The notes beneath the pieces are model-generated. The model made no database searches and was not told the DNA's origin. It saw only the letters and a program-made list of their open reading frames with translations. 64,000 nucleotides of DNA from Desulforhopalus singaporensis. Lineage in GTDB: Bacteria; Desulfobacterota; Desulfobulbia; Desulfobulbales; Desulfocapsaceae. Both the position numbers and the translations under genes were made by a program. The stretch is from the NCBI RefSeq assembly GCF_900104445.1, contig NZ_FNJI01000010.1, positions 62,001-126,000 of the forward strand, given 5' to 3'. This document shows positions 35,505 through 44,186 of the stretch, one piece after another (position 1 is the first letter of the stretch; each line of letters begins with the position of its first letter).

Positions 35505-37269
35505 TTCTGGCTTTTTCTTCCACTTCGCTGGCCATATCCTTCCGCATTTTCACCAGTTTCTCCGCCAACTCAGGATCACTGAGGGCAAGTATCTTCAAGG
35601 CGAACACTCCGGCGTTTTTCGCCCCGGCCTTACCTATGCCCATGGTGGCCACCGGAACTCCCGGGGGCATCTGCACCGTGGAGAGCAGTGAATCCATCCC
35701 ACCTAAAGGCGAAGCGTCAAGCGGCACCCCGATCACCGGAAGTTCCGTATGAGCGGCGATCACTCCGGCAAGATGAGCTGCCATCCCCGCCCCGGCGATA
35801 ATCACCTTCAGGCCGCGTTCTTTGGCCGTGGACGCATAGGTAAACGCCCTCTCCGGACTTCTGTGGGCCGAAGCCACCGTCATTTCACAACTGATCCCCA
35901 TGGATACCAGGAAATCGGATGCGCCACGCATTATCGGCAGATCAGAATCGCTGCCCATCAATATACCGACCTGGACCGCTTTTTTTTGCCCGCCCCCCGT
36001 ACGCTTCAACGCTTTGGCTCCGATATCTCTTCTGAAATAACAGTTGTTCCAGGAAATCGCCTCCACGCCTTCGTAAGCCTTATTGATCGCTTCCTGCAGG
36101 GTTGTACCCACCGCCGTTATGCCAAGGACACGACCACCAGCCGAGACAACTTTGTCATCCTGCTTGGCGGTACCTGCATGAAAAACCTCCACTCCCTTGA
36201 TGGCGGAAGCGTTTTTCAGTCCCCTGATAACGTTCCCCTTCTCATAACTTCCCGGGTATCCGCCGGAGGCCATTACCACACAGACCGTCGGCCGGGGATC
36301 GATCTTCATGTCGATCTTGTCCAGCCTGCCGTCTATTGCCGCCTCAAATATGTCGATGATATCACTTTTCACCCGCATCAGCAGAGGCTGAGCCTCAGGG
36401 TCACCAAACCGGCAGTTGAACTCGAGAACGTTGACCTTGTCCCCGTCTATCATCAACCCGGCGTACAGCATCCCCTTATAGGGACGTCCTTCCTCTTTCA
36501 TTCCCCTGATGGTCGGCAACATGACCTTGTTCATCACAAACTCGGCTATTTCGCCGGTGACAACCGGTGCCGGGGAATAAGCCCCCATACCTCCGGTGTT
36601 GGGCCCTTCGTCATTTTCATATACCGCCTTATGGTCCTGGGATGTCGGCAGCGGCAGCACCGTCTTGCCGTCGGTAAAGGCCAGAAAGGAAGCTTCCTCC
36701 CCCTTCAGACACTCTTCTACAACCACCTTGTTTCCGGCCTCCCCGAACGCTTTGTCCGCCATTATCACGTCGACGGCATTTTTCGCCTCCTCAACAGTCT
36801 GCGCGACTATCACACCTTTGCCGGCCGCTAATCCGTCGGCCTTCACCACAATGGGGGCACCCTTTTCGTCGATGTACTGTTTCGCTTTTTCCCGACTGTC
36901 AAAAACCCCGAAATCAGCGCTGGGAATTTTATATTTTTTCAGAAACTCCTTGGTGAACACCTTGCTTCCTTCGAGTTCAGCACCTTTCTGGGTGGGACCG
37001 AAGATTCGTAATCCGTTTTCTTCAAAAACATCGACGATGCCGGCCACAAGCGATGCTTCAGGACCGACCACCGTCAGGTCTATGCCTTCTGTTTTGGCAA
37101 AGTTGAGCAGTTTCTGAATATCTGTCGCGTCGATTTCGAGACAATTCGCAATCTGCCCGATTCCAGCATTGCCGGGAGCGCAATAGATCTTTTCAACCTT
37201 CGGGCTCTGCTTGATTTTCCAGACCAGGGCGTGTTCACGTCCACCGGAGCCGACAACAAGAATTTTCAT
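35491..37269 (-). CDS. purD-purE: Fused phosphoribosylamine-glycine ligase and N5-CAIR mutase (PurD-PurE)
   Basis: 592 residues. Residues 1 to about 420 are PurD (GAR synthetase): MKILVVGSGGREHALVWK, CAPGNAGI, VVGPEASLVAGIVD, ATP-grasp IVVKADGLAAGKGV, DHKAVYENDEGPNTGGMGAY and EFNCRFGDPEAQPLL. After a short linker (KRTGGGQKKA), residues about 430-592 are PurE: VGILMGSDSDLP, VASAHRSPERAF, IAGAGMAAHLAGVIAAHTELPVIGVPLD and MPPGVPVATMGIGKAGAKNAG. The two halves catalyse steps two and six of purine synthesis, which are not consecutive. Both active-site signatures are complete. It is followed, overlapping, by tsaC. Confidence 0.95.
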   Translation of the reverse strand: MKILVVGSGGREHALVWKIKQSPKVEKIYCAPGNAGIGQIANCLEIDATDIQKLLNFAKTEGIDLTVVGPEASLVAGIVDVFEENGLRIFGPTQKGAELEGSKVFTKEFLKKYKIPSADFGVFDSREKAKQYIDEKGAPIVVKADGLAAGKGVIVAQTVEEAKNAVDVIMADKAFGEAGNKVVVEECLKGEEASFLAFTDGKTVLPLPTSQDHKAVYENDEGPNTGGMGAYSPAPVVTGEIAEFVMNKVMLPTIRGMKEEGRPYKGMLYAGLMIDGDKVNVLEFNCRFGDPEAQPLLMRVKSDIIDIFEAAIDGRLDKIDMKIDPRPTVCVVMASGGYPGSYEKGNVIRGLKNASAIKGVEVFHAGTAKQDDKVVSAGGRVLGITAVGTTLQEAINKAYEGVEAISWNNCYFRRDIGAKALKRTGGGQKKAVQVGILMGSDSDLPIMRGASDFLVSMGISCEMTVASAHRSPERAFTYASTAKERGLKVIIAGAGMAAHLAGVIAAHTELPVIGVPLDASPLGGMDSLLSTVQMPPGVPVATMGIGKAGAKNAGVFALKILALSDPELAEKLVKMRKDMASEVEEKARNVQV

Positions 37270-37390
37270 AGATTACTCCAATCTTTTTTTCATAGTTAGC
37301 GTGATGTTAACCACCATGTAAAAGCGTTGTTTTCTCCCACGGCAGCAATTGTAAATTTATTGATCGTTGACAAAACGACGATCTGATATT

Positions 37391-37414
37391 ACATGAATGA
37401 ATAGTCATTCATGT
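37391..37414. promoter_or_regulatory. Perfect palindromic operator upstream of the TetR-family gene
   Basis: Ten-base arms flank a four-base ATAG spacer; the core reads TGAATGAATAGTCATTCA. This matches the operator consensus I recall for FadR (YsiA) of Bacillus (TGAATGA, four bases, TCATTCA). It lies 37 bases before the TetR start and 122 bases before purD-purE, so autoregulation is the simplest reading. Confidence 0.85.
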
Positions 37415-37451
37415 TTTCAACGTTACCGTTAATCATCCTTTCCCTTCAGGA

Positions 37452-38042
37452 ATGAAAGCAGAAAACAAACATTCAAAAATAATTACGGCAGCAACCAAGG
37501 TCTTTGCCAAAAAAGGTTTTTTTACGGCCAGGATATCCGATATCGCCAAAGAAGCCAAGGTTGCTGATGGGACAATTTATCTTTATTTCAACAATAAATA
37601 TGACATTCTCCTCTCCGTTTTTGAAGAAGGCGTCGGTAAGATACTTGGCAAAACTCAAAAGCTCTTAGCCGCCAATGACGACCCTGTCGAGATGCTCAGG
37701 ATTTACGTGATCGAGCATCTTACAGCAATGAGAAAGAACAAAAATCTCGCCGAAGTCATCCAGATCGAGCTGAGACAGACCAACAAGGTAATCAAGCAGT
37801 ACCGGGACAAAAAATTCAGTGAATACACAGGAATAATAACCACTATAATCCAATTCGGCCAGGAAAAGGGTGTGTTCCGTTCCGACATTCACCCTGATCT
37901 GAGCAAGCGCATCCTGTTCGGCGCCCTTGACGAGGTTTCAAGGGTCTGGAACGTAACGCTTGAGACCCATTATACGGTCGAAGAAGTCGCCGACCAGGTC
38001 TTGACGATATTTCTCAGAGGCATCATGGTCGCTAATAATTAA
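37452..38042 (+). CDS. TetR family regulator, FadR-like
   Basis: 196 residues. The N-terminal helix-turn-helix is typical: AATKVFAKKGFFTARISDIAKEAKVADGTIYLYFNNKYDIL. The all-helical C-terminal ligand domain has MLRIYVIEHLTAMRKNKNLAEVIQIELRQTNK, like the FadR/YsiA group that senses long-chain acyl-CoA. The operator just upstream has the exact half-sites of that group, which supports the assignment beyond HTH similarity. No fatty-acid degradation gene adjoins it, so its targets lie elsewhere, with autoregulation probable. Confidence 0.88.
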   Translation: MKAENKHSKIITAATKVFAKKGFFTARISDIAKEAKVADGTIYLYFNNKYDILLSVFEEGVGKILGKTQKLLAANDDPVEMLRIYVIEHLTAMRKNKNLAEVIQIELRQTNKVIKQYRDKKFSEYTGIITTIIQFGQEKGVFRSDIHPDLSKRILFGALDEVSRVWNVTLETHYTVEEVADQVLTIFLRGIMVANN

Positions 38043-38094
38043 CCCCCTGACGCCTCATCTTCTTTCAGTGCAGCTTTTCTTTTGTTCTGCGCTA

Positions 38095-38580
38095 TCAGGA
38101 GAAACTGCTCGATCTGATATTGACGATTTCGAACTCTCTTTTTCCCCCGGGTGTATTCACAAGCACCTCGTCGCCCTGCTCCTTGCCCAGCATGCTTCGA
38201 CCTATGGGAGACAGCACCGAAATTGAACCTTTTTTGACATCCGCCTCTTCAGGTCCCAGCAGCTGATACGTCACCTCTTCTTCCGTATCCAGATCAATAA
38301 GCTCCACCACGGTGCCGAAAACCACCTTTTCGGTCGTCACTTTGGCACAATCTATCACCTCGGCCCTGGACAGTTTATCCTTGATTTCAAGAATCCGGCC
38401 CTCAATGTGCCCCTGGCGGTCTTTGGCCGCATGATATTCGGCATTTTCCTTCAGGTCGCCATGTTCTCTTGCCACCTCTATGGCTTTTACCACCTCGCCA
38501 CGTTCAACACGCTCAAGACGCTGCAACTCTTCACGAAGATTCTGGTTGCCGCTTTTAGACATGGGAATTCGTTCGACCAT
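38095..38580 (-). CDS. greA: Transcription elongation factor GreA
   Basis: 161 residues starting MVERIPM, a GreA N-terminus, with GGAGGAG four bases upstream. The N-terminal coiled coil (LREELQRLERVERGEVVKAIEVAREHGDLKENAEYHAAKDRQGHIEGRI) carries the acidic tip, and the C-terminal domain has YQLLGPEEADVKKGSISVLSPIGRSMLGKEQGD. It rescues backtracked RNA polymerase by stimulating transcript cleavage. Confidence 0.95.
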   Translation of the reverse strand: MVERIPMSKSGNQNLREELQRLERVERGEVVKAIEVAREHGDLKENAEYHAAKDRQGHIEGRILEIKDKLSRAEVIDCAKVTTEKVVFGTVVELIDLDTEEEVTYQLLGPEEADVKKGSISVLSPIGRSMLGKEQGDEVLVNTPGGKREFEIVNIRSSSFS

Positions 38581-38663
38581 CTACTCCTCCATAAAAAATT
38601 CCTGCCAGGCTAAAAGGCTGCACTAACCTGAAACAGGAATCAGAATTAAATACTATCACAGAA

Positions 38664-41600
38664 CTACCAGCGATAATGCAAACCCAGCGACATACCGGTT
38701 TCCCGATAATTATCGCCGTTCATATAATTAAAATTGCCTTTTAATAAAAAATGGGGGCTCATTTCAAGAAAAATATCAAACTTGGTACTATAAACAAACT
38801 TGTTATCATCTTCCACACTCACCGCTCCGTCAACACTATAATAACTCATTTTACGGTCTCCGCCTTTTTCGTAGCCGAGAAAATTATGCTTAAAGAAAAG
38901 CCCCAGCCGGTGTTCGGTGTATTGCTCGGGGCTCCAATATGAAGTTACAACTGTAGCTGGCGAAGCTTCCTCCGGCGCCAGGACAACCGGATTGGTATCT
39001 TGATTTTCCAGCCATGTGTAGTCATACCTGAAATCCACCTGCATCGCCTCGGTGTAGAGCGAATAGACGCTGTACCCATGAACCCTGTTCTGCCTGTTGT
39101 CGTCGCTGTACAGCGAATACTTGAAATCACCGCCAAACTGCATCCCGAATGAGGTATCGAGCCCCAGCCCGGTGATAAAAGATTTGGTGTACAGTTCATC
39201 CCGTAAACTTACCACAGTGTCGGTTATCGGCTGCTGGACATATTGCACAAACCCCGAGACATGGTCATCAAACTGGGATTTAAACCTGATATCGGTCAAC
39301 AGAAACGAATCATTCTGGTCGCTGATTTTTTCAAATCCAAACCCTGCCGCAAGCTCGTTGTTATCGGTAATCTCAAAAATCGACGATATTGAAAAATCAT
39401 TGGTGTCCAGCCCGTTTTCACCGTCTCTTGCATCGTATCTGTTGTGATGATAGCCAAGCGCAAATTCTTTATCCAGTTCTCCGGAAAAGGTAAACAGAGT
39501 CCCAACCGACAAACTCTCCATATCCTTGAACCCTGCTCGTCCTTCACTTTCAAGATAATTGGTCTCGATAATATTTTGCGGGCTTATTTTCTGGGCGCTC
39601 CGTTCAATGGTTTTCTCATAACCGGAAATATCGATTCCGCTGCTTTTCATTTTTTCATAGACCTGTGCCTCTTTTCGATACTCCCCCATGCGATCATAGA
39701 TCGATGCAAGATCGACCATCGCTTCACGGCGACTTTCCTCCTGCAGAAGGCGTTTGTAGCTTTGCGCGGCGAACCGGTAATTTCTGGCAAAAATGGCTTT
39801 TCTGGCATTATACTCGTTTGCGATCAGCCAGTGATATTTGTACTTTTCAAACTGCTCTGCAACGATCTCCCCCGTCTTGGTTCCGAGATTGTTGACCAGA
39901 AAACCCGGTTCCATAATCTCGTCGACTATTTCCGGTTCCGAATCCAACAGCTGGGACAACGAACTCCACACCCCCCTTTCCGGGACCAGCTCCTCCAGGT
40001 TCACCTTTTCCCGGGAAAATTGTTTCCGTAACAGTTCTGAAATCGTAGGCGACAGCATCTTTTCATAAAGCTCCACGGCGCTGTCATAATTTCCCCCGGC
40101 CCACAGGATCCGCGATAACATCAGAGCCCCTTCTACATCACCGTTTTCCAGCAGGCGCTCGGCGAGGTGGTGATCCGAGGGGCCCGCAAGACGACACTGC
40201 TCAAGGGTGGTTATGGCCTGCTCATACTGTCCGCCCTGCAGCGCCAGCTCTATCCGCTCACGGCAAAAATAGTCATCCTGGCGATATTTCCCGGGTATCT
40301 TGGCAAGGTTGTTCAAGGCATTTTCCGTCTTGCCGTAAGCTGCCAGCAACTCCGACTTGAGCACCGTCGCCAACAGCGACCCCGGCACCTTCTCCAGGAC
40401 TGTTTGCAAATAAACTCCTGCCTGCTGATATTTCAGGAAGCCAATCTCCCTTTCGACAAGCGCCAGCATCCTCGATACAATCGGATTGGGGCCACTGTAC
40501 AGCTGCCCACCAAGATCTGCGCTTGGTAAGGCGTTATTGTTGACAACTTTTTCGTTCAGAAGCTGTTGCAGCATCGCCATATCGGGATCAAATCCGCTAC
40601 GCTTGAGGCTGGTTTGCAGCTGTTCATTGGCCTTGTCGTAATTTCTGGTCAGAAAAAACCGATAGAACCTTTCAATATCAATATCTTTCTGCAGACCGAG
40701 ATAGTGGCCGGCCTCTTCCATAGCGTCTGCACGCAAAGCCTCGGCCAGCTGCAGCTCTTTTATGGCCCGCTCATACATAAAGCGCATCCTGAACAATTTA
40801 CCGCGCATCAGATGCAGGCGAATATTGTATACCGATTCGGGATAATAAAACCCAGATGCGTACCCGTGTCTGGCGAGAGAAAAAAGCCACTTATCGGCAT
40901 CATCGTATCTCCTGGAAACGATGGCCAGCTCCGCGAGTTCAAACATAACCAGGTCAATCGTCCGACCCTCGTTGAGGAGGGTTCTCAGGACCGTTTCTCC
41001 TCTTTGTTTATTGCCGACCCGATAGTAAATTCTGGCTTTTTCAATCTCAAGCGCGATCCTGTTCCTTGCCGACAGGCGGTTCCCCTTCTCAGCCCAGGCG
41101 ATGACTTTCAACGCTTCGCTCACCAGATAATTATACCCCAGCAACCGTACGTGGGTAAGTATTGAGTCGCCGGATACTGCGCTGTTCTCATTGTGCAGGA
41201 AATAGTCGAAGAAAGCCTGTTGGTCACCAGCGAGCCCAAGCTTTCCTGCAAGTTCTACACACCGCATGCGCACCTTTTGGTCGTCTCGGTCTTTGGCAAG
41301 TAACCTGGAAAACGATTCCAGCGCACTTGTTTCCTGACCGATGGCCAGCTGCGATTCGGCTTTCAAACCATAGTATTCCCCGGTCCAGCCATTCTTTGTT
41401 ATCTTTTGCAACTCAGTCAACGTCTGGCCATACTGCTTGAGCAGAAAATTAAGCTTTGCGATGCGAAGAGTGATACCATCCTTTTCTGATGAGGTGGTAC
41501 GCAGCAGATTGAGCACGACCAGTAATTCCGGATATTTTTTTCTTTTTTCAAGGTTGGATGCGATCTTGACAAAAATCGATTCCCGTTTGCCGGTGATCCG

Positions 41601-42686
41601 GCTGAGATCGTCCCACAGAAAATCACCGGCACCGTTTTCCACCAGGACCACCAGTTCGTTCGCAAGATCTTCCCGGATCGTCGCTATCTTTTCTGCCACC
41701 TTATGCTGATCCGGATGCAGCTCCAGGTATCTCTCGTATAATCCGAGCGCCTTGTCAGGACGGTCCAGCCGGTTAAGTGCGATGTCCCCACCCCTGAGCA
41801 GGTAACTGCCAGGCTCGGGTGCGTTATCCGACAGGTAGAGCAGATGGCCGAAAACAGCTTCGTAATCGCCCTGTTTTTCCAGTAGCTCCACCAGCTCTTT
41901 TCTGAACACCTCGACGTCGGGATGTCTTTTGATATACCTGGTCAGAACGGCGACCAGCTCGGGCTCGGCTCCTGTTTTCCTGAACAGGGCGGCAGCCTGG
42001 ACAAGAACTGCGTCACCGACATTTTCATCGGCTAACAGCCGGCGAAAAAAGTATCCGGCCTTAGCCGTGAACCCGAGTTCCGCACTGTCGAACGCAAGAT
42101 CTCGATCAATAACCGGGTCGTCAGGTTTTCGCACCGCCAGCTGCTCCAGCAGGGGAAACGCCAACCGTTTCTGACCACCCGCCCGCAGCGCGTATACCAT
42201 ACCTTCAAGCGCCTGCTCTCCGAGCTCTCCCGCAGGGTCGGTGGCAAAAACAGCGCCGAACCGCTCAACGGCGGCACTGTAGTCCTTTTTTTTAAAGGCG
42301 ACCCTGCCGGCCATCAGCTGGTAGTCAATCTTTTTCGGCCCGAGCTCCATCAAGCTCTCAAGCACCGGTTGAATCCTTTCCAGATCGCCTGTTTTTTCCA
42401 GAACCTTGCAGTATTCCCAGTTGGCCTCTTCAATGTTGTTCTTGATTTTGAACATTTCGCCATAGATACGGCCGGCCTGCTCATATTTTTCGTCAGCGGC
42501 CAGTTGCCGTGCCAGGTCCCAGTAATATTTCCAGTCCGGGGTGTCCGGAGAGCTGCTTATAACGGAAATGTTTCTCTTGGGGCCTATCTCCTCGGCGGCG
42601 CCGGAAAAAGACGCATGTACAGGAAGGAGAAAAAGGAGAAGACAGCTTACAGTTATCCTTCGTCTGAGACTGATCATGATTTGCAT
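38664..42686 (-). CDS. Giant TPR-repeat protein with C-terminal beta-barrel, PgaA/BcsC/PelB-like
   Basis: 1340 residues: an N-terminal signal peptide (RRRITVSCLLLFLLPVHASFSGA), then more than 900 residues of tetratricopeptide-like helical repeats (for example KYEQAGRIYGEMFK, DYSAAVERFGAVFATDP, DKALGLYERYLELHP, NYDSAVELYEKML). The last 300 residues are alternating amphipathic beta-strands ending in LGLHYRW, an aromatic end as in outer-membrane barrels. This is the architecture of exopolysaccharide export proteins such as PgaA, BcsC and PelB. It stands alone between greA and the sigma factor gene, with no polysaccharide synthase nearby, so its cargo is unknown. I see no frameshift. Confidence 0.8.
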   Translation of the reverse strand: MQIMISLRRRITVSCLLLFLLPVHASFSGAAEEIGPKRNISVISSSPDTPDWKYYWDLARQLAADEKYEQAGRIYGEMFKIKNNIEEANWEYCKVLEKTGDLERIQPVLESLMELGPKKIDYQLMAGRVAFKKKDYSAAVERFGAVFATDPAGELGEQALEGMVYALRAGGQKRLAFPLLEQLAVRKPDDPVIDRDLAFDSAELGFTAKAGYFFRRLLADENVGDAVLVQAAALFRKTGAEPELVAVLTRYIKRHPDVEVFRKELVELLEKQGDYEAVFGHLLYLSDNAPEPGSYLLRGGDIALNRLDRPDKALGLYERYLELHPDQHKVAEKIATIREDLANELVVLVENGAGDFLWDDLSRITGKRESIFVKIASNLEKRKKYPELLVVLNLLRTTSSEKDGITLRIAKLNFLLKQYGQTLTELQKITKNGWTGEYYGLKAESQLAIGQETSALESFSRLLAKDRDDQKVRMRCVELAGKLGLAGDQQAFFDYFLHNENSAVSGDSILTHVRLLGYNYLVSEALKVIAWAEKGNRLSARNRIALEIEKARIYYRVGNKQRGETVLRTLLNEGRTIDLVMFELAELAIVSRRYDDADKWLFSLARHGYASGFYYPESVYNIRLHLMRGKLFRMRFMYERAIKELQLAEALRADAMEEAGHYLGLQKDIDIERFYRFFLTRNYDKANEQLQTSLKRSGFDPDMAMLQQLLNEKVVNNNALPSADLGGQLYSGPNPIVSRMLALVEREIGFLKYQQAGVYLQTVLEKVPGSLLATVLKSELLAAYGKTENALNNLAKIPGKYRQDDYFCRERIELALQGGQYEQAITTLEQCRLAGPSDHHLAERLLENGDVEGALMLSRILWAGGNYDSAVELYEKMLSPTISELLRKQFSREKVNLEELVPERGVWSSLSQLLDSEPEIVDEIMEPGFLVNNLGTKTGEIVAEQFEKYKYHWLIANEYNARKAIFARNYRFAAQSYKRLLQEESRREAMVDLASIYDRMGEYRKEAQVYEKMKSSGIDISGYEKTIERSAQKISPQNIIETNYLESEGRAGFKDMESLSVGTLFTFSGELDKEFALGYHHNRYDARDGENGLDTNDFSISSIFEITDNNELAAGFGFEKISDQNDSFLLTDIRFKSQFDDHVSGFVQYVQQPITDTVVSLRDELYTKSFITGLGLDTSFGMQFGGDFKYSLYSDDNRQNRVHGYSVYSLYTEAMQVDFRYDYTWLENQDTNPVVLAPEEASPATVVTSYWSPEQYTEHRLGLFFKHNFLGYEKGGDRKMSYYSVDGAVSVEDDNKFVYSTKFDIFLEMSPHFLLKGNFNYMNGDNYRETGMSLGLHYRW

Positions 42687-42894
42687 TGCTGTTGCATAGA
42701 CTCAGGCATTATCACCAGTCTTTTGTTGAGCTGTCATGGTATCTTGTTACCAACAAAACAGCGCAAGGTTCTGCTTCTTGAGCTGCACAAAACGATTTGG
42801 CGATGCGGCAAAAAAACAGCCGCCAACGTGAATGGAAAAACCAGCGCACGTCGACGGCGGGTAATAATATCATGCAGACCGCTGCACCAACTCT

Positions 42895-43920
42895 TTACTC
42901 GGGTGAAGAATCTATTACAATTTTTTCACCATCGAAATAATCGACGATATCGGGCATCTCTGTTTCAAGATATTTTTTCATCTTCTTGAGCAGGTTGACC
43001 TCAATCTGACGAACCCGTTCCCGCGAGATATCAAACTTGTCAGCAATGTTCTGCAGCGTCATCGGTTCGTCTGTAAGCAGACGTTTTTCCAGGATCATTT
43101 TCTCTTTATCGTTGAGCTTATCCTTCAGTACCTCAAGAAGTTCGGCAAGCTTGACCTTGATCTCCTTGCCCGCCACGGTCGATTCGATACCGGGTCCGTT
43201 GCTCGGAAGAAAATTCTTCTGCTCATCGTCTGAGTCAGACCGGACTGGACTCTCCAGCGACACGTCCCAGTTGTCCATGCGCTGACCCATTTCAACGACT
43301 TCCTTCTCCTTGACATTGAGCCGCTGGGCAAGCAGTTTCGGTTCCGCTTTGAACCCCTGGCCTTCAAGCAGTTTTCGCTCCTTGTTCAGGCTGAAAAAGA
43401 GTTTGCGCTGGGCCTGGGTGGTGCCAATTTTCACCAGCCGCCAGTTGTCCATGATAAACTTGAGGACGTAGGCCCTTATCCAGTAGGCTGCATAGTAGGA
43501 GAACTTGACTCCCCGATACGGGTCAAATTTCTTGGTGGCCTGCACCAGTCCCACGTTGCCTTCCTGGATCAGATCCATGAAATTCTGCATCCAGTACTTC
43601 TGGAAATCCATGGCTACTTTCACCACCAGGCGCAGATTGGAACTTACCAGCCGATAGGCGGCGTCCTGGTCCCCTTCCTCGCGGAACCTGATCGCCAGTT
43701 CGTCGGTTTCCTCCCTGGACAGCAGCTCGTACTGGCTGATCTCCTGCAGGTATCTGTGCAGCGCAGGATTACTGAGGGCAGGAAGATTTTCATCGTCAGA
43801 TACGGAGACCAGCGGATTTTCATATCCGGTATCTATTTCATCTCCGCCATCATCTTTTGCGTTGTCGACAGGTTCTGCTTCTATATCAGGCTCGATTATC
43901 GTATTATCGGTCATATACAT
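42895..43920 (-). CDS. rpoH: RNA polymerase sigma factor, RpoH (sigma-32) type
   Basis: 341 residues. The acidic N-terminal extension (about 45 residues, including EPDIEAEPVDNAKDDGGDEID) is followed by region 1.2 (LHRYLQEISQYELLSREE), region 2 (NLRLVVKVAMDFQKYWMQNFMDLIQEGNVGLVQATKKFDPYRGVKFSYYAAYWIRAYVLKFI), the RpoH-box-like QRKLFFSLNKE, region 3, and region 4 (MTLQNIADKFDISRERVRQIEVNLLKKMKK). The box marks the heat-shock group. GGAG precedes ATG 43920; ATG 43914 is also possible. It should direct heat-shock transcription. The acidic N-terminal extension is longer than in E. coli RpoH. Confidence 0.9.
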   Translation of the reverse strand: MYMTDNTIIEPDIEAEPVDNAKDDGGDEIDTGYENPLVSVSDDENLPALSNPALHRYLQEISQYELLSREETDELAIRFREEGDQDAAYRLVSSNLRLVVKVAMDFQKYWMQNFMDLIQEGNVGLVQATKKFDPYRGVKFSYYAAYWIRAYVLKFIMDNWRLVKIGTTQAQRKLFFSLNKERKLLEGQGFKAEPKLLAQRLNVKEKEVVEMGQRMDNWDVSLESPVRSDSDDEQKNFLPSNGPGIESTVAGKEIKVKLAELLEVLKDKLNDKEKMILEKRLLTDEPMTLQNIADKFDISRERVRQIEVNLLKKMKKYLETEMPDIVDYFDGEKIVIDSSPE

Positions 43921-44186
43921 CTATCTCCGGAAAATTACGCCCAGAAAATTCAGAAAAACTTATATTGTACTCAATGAACCATAAAATTCAATCATTATCG
44001 TGAAATCGTAGGTTCAAAACTTGCTAATTCCTTTAGCTTAACTGTACCACAGGTACCTTTAAGTAGAAAATTATATTTTAATAGTCTTCCCAATGTGATA
44101 TTAAGATTGCCAACCAATGAAAAACACAAGTACCCCTATGTTTTAGGAACACTATCCTGCCATTGCGCCACACCCTATCACAACCC

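Noticed and set aside
35749-36831. 360-residue plus-strand ORF
   Set aside because: It is the shadow of the purD-purE fusion, which has clear motifs on the minus strand.
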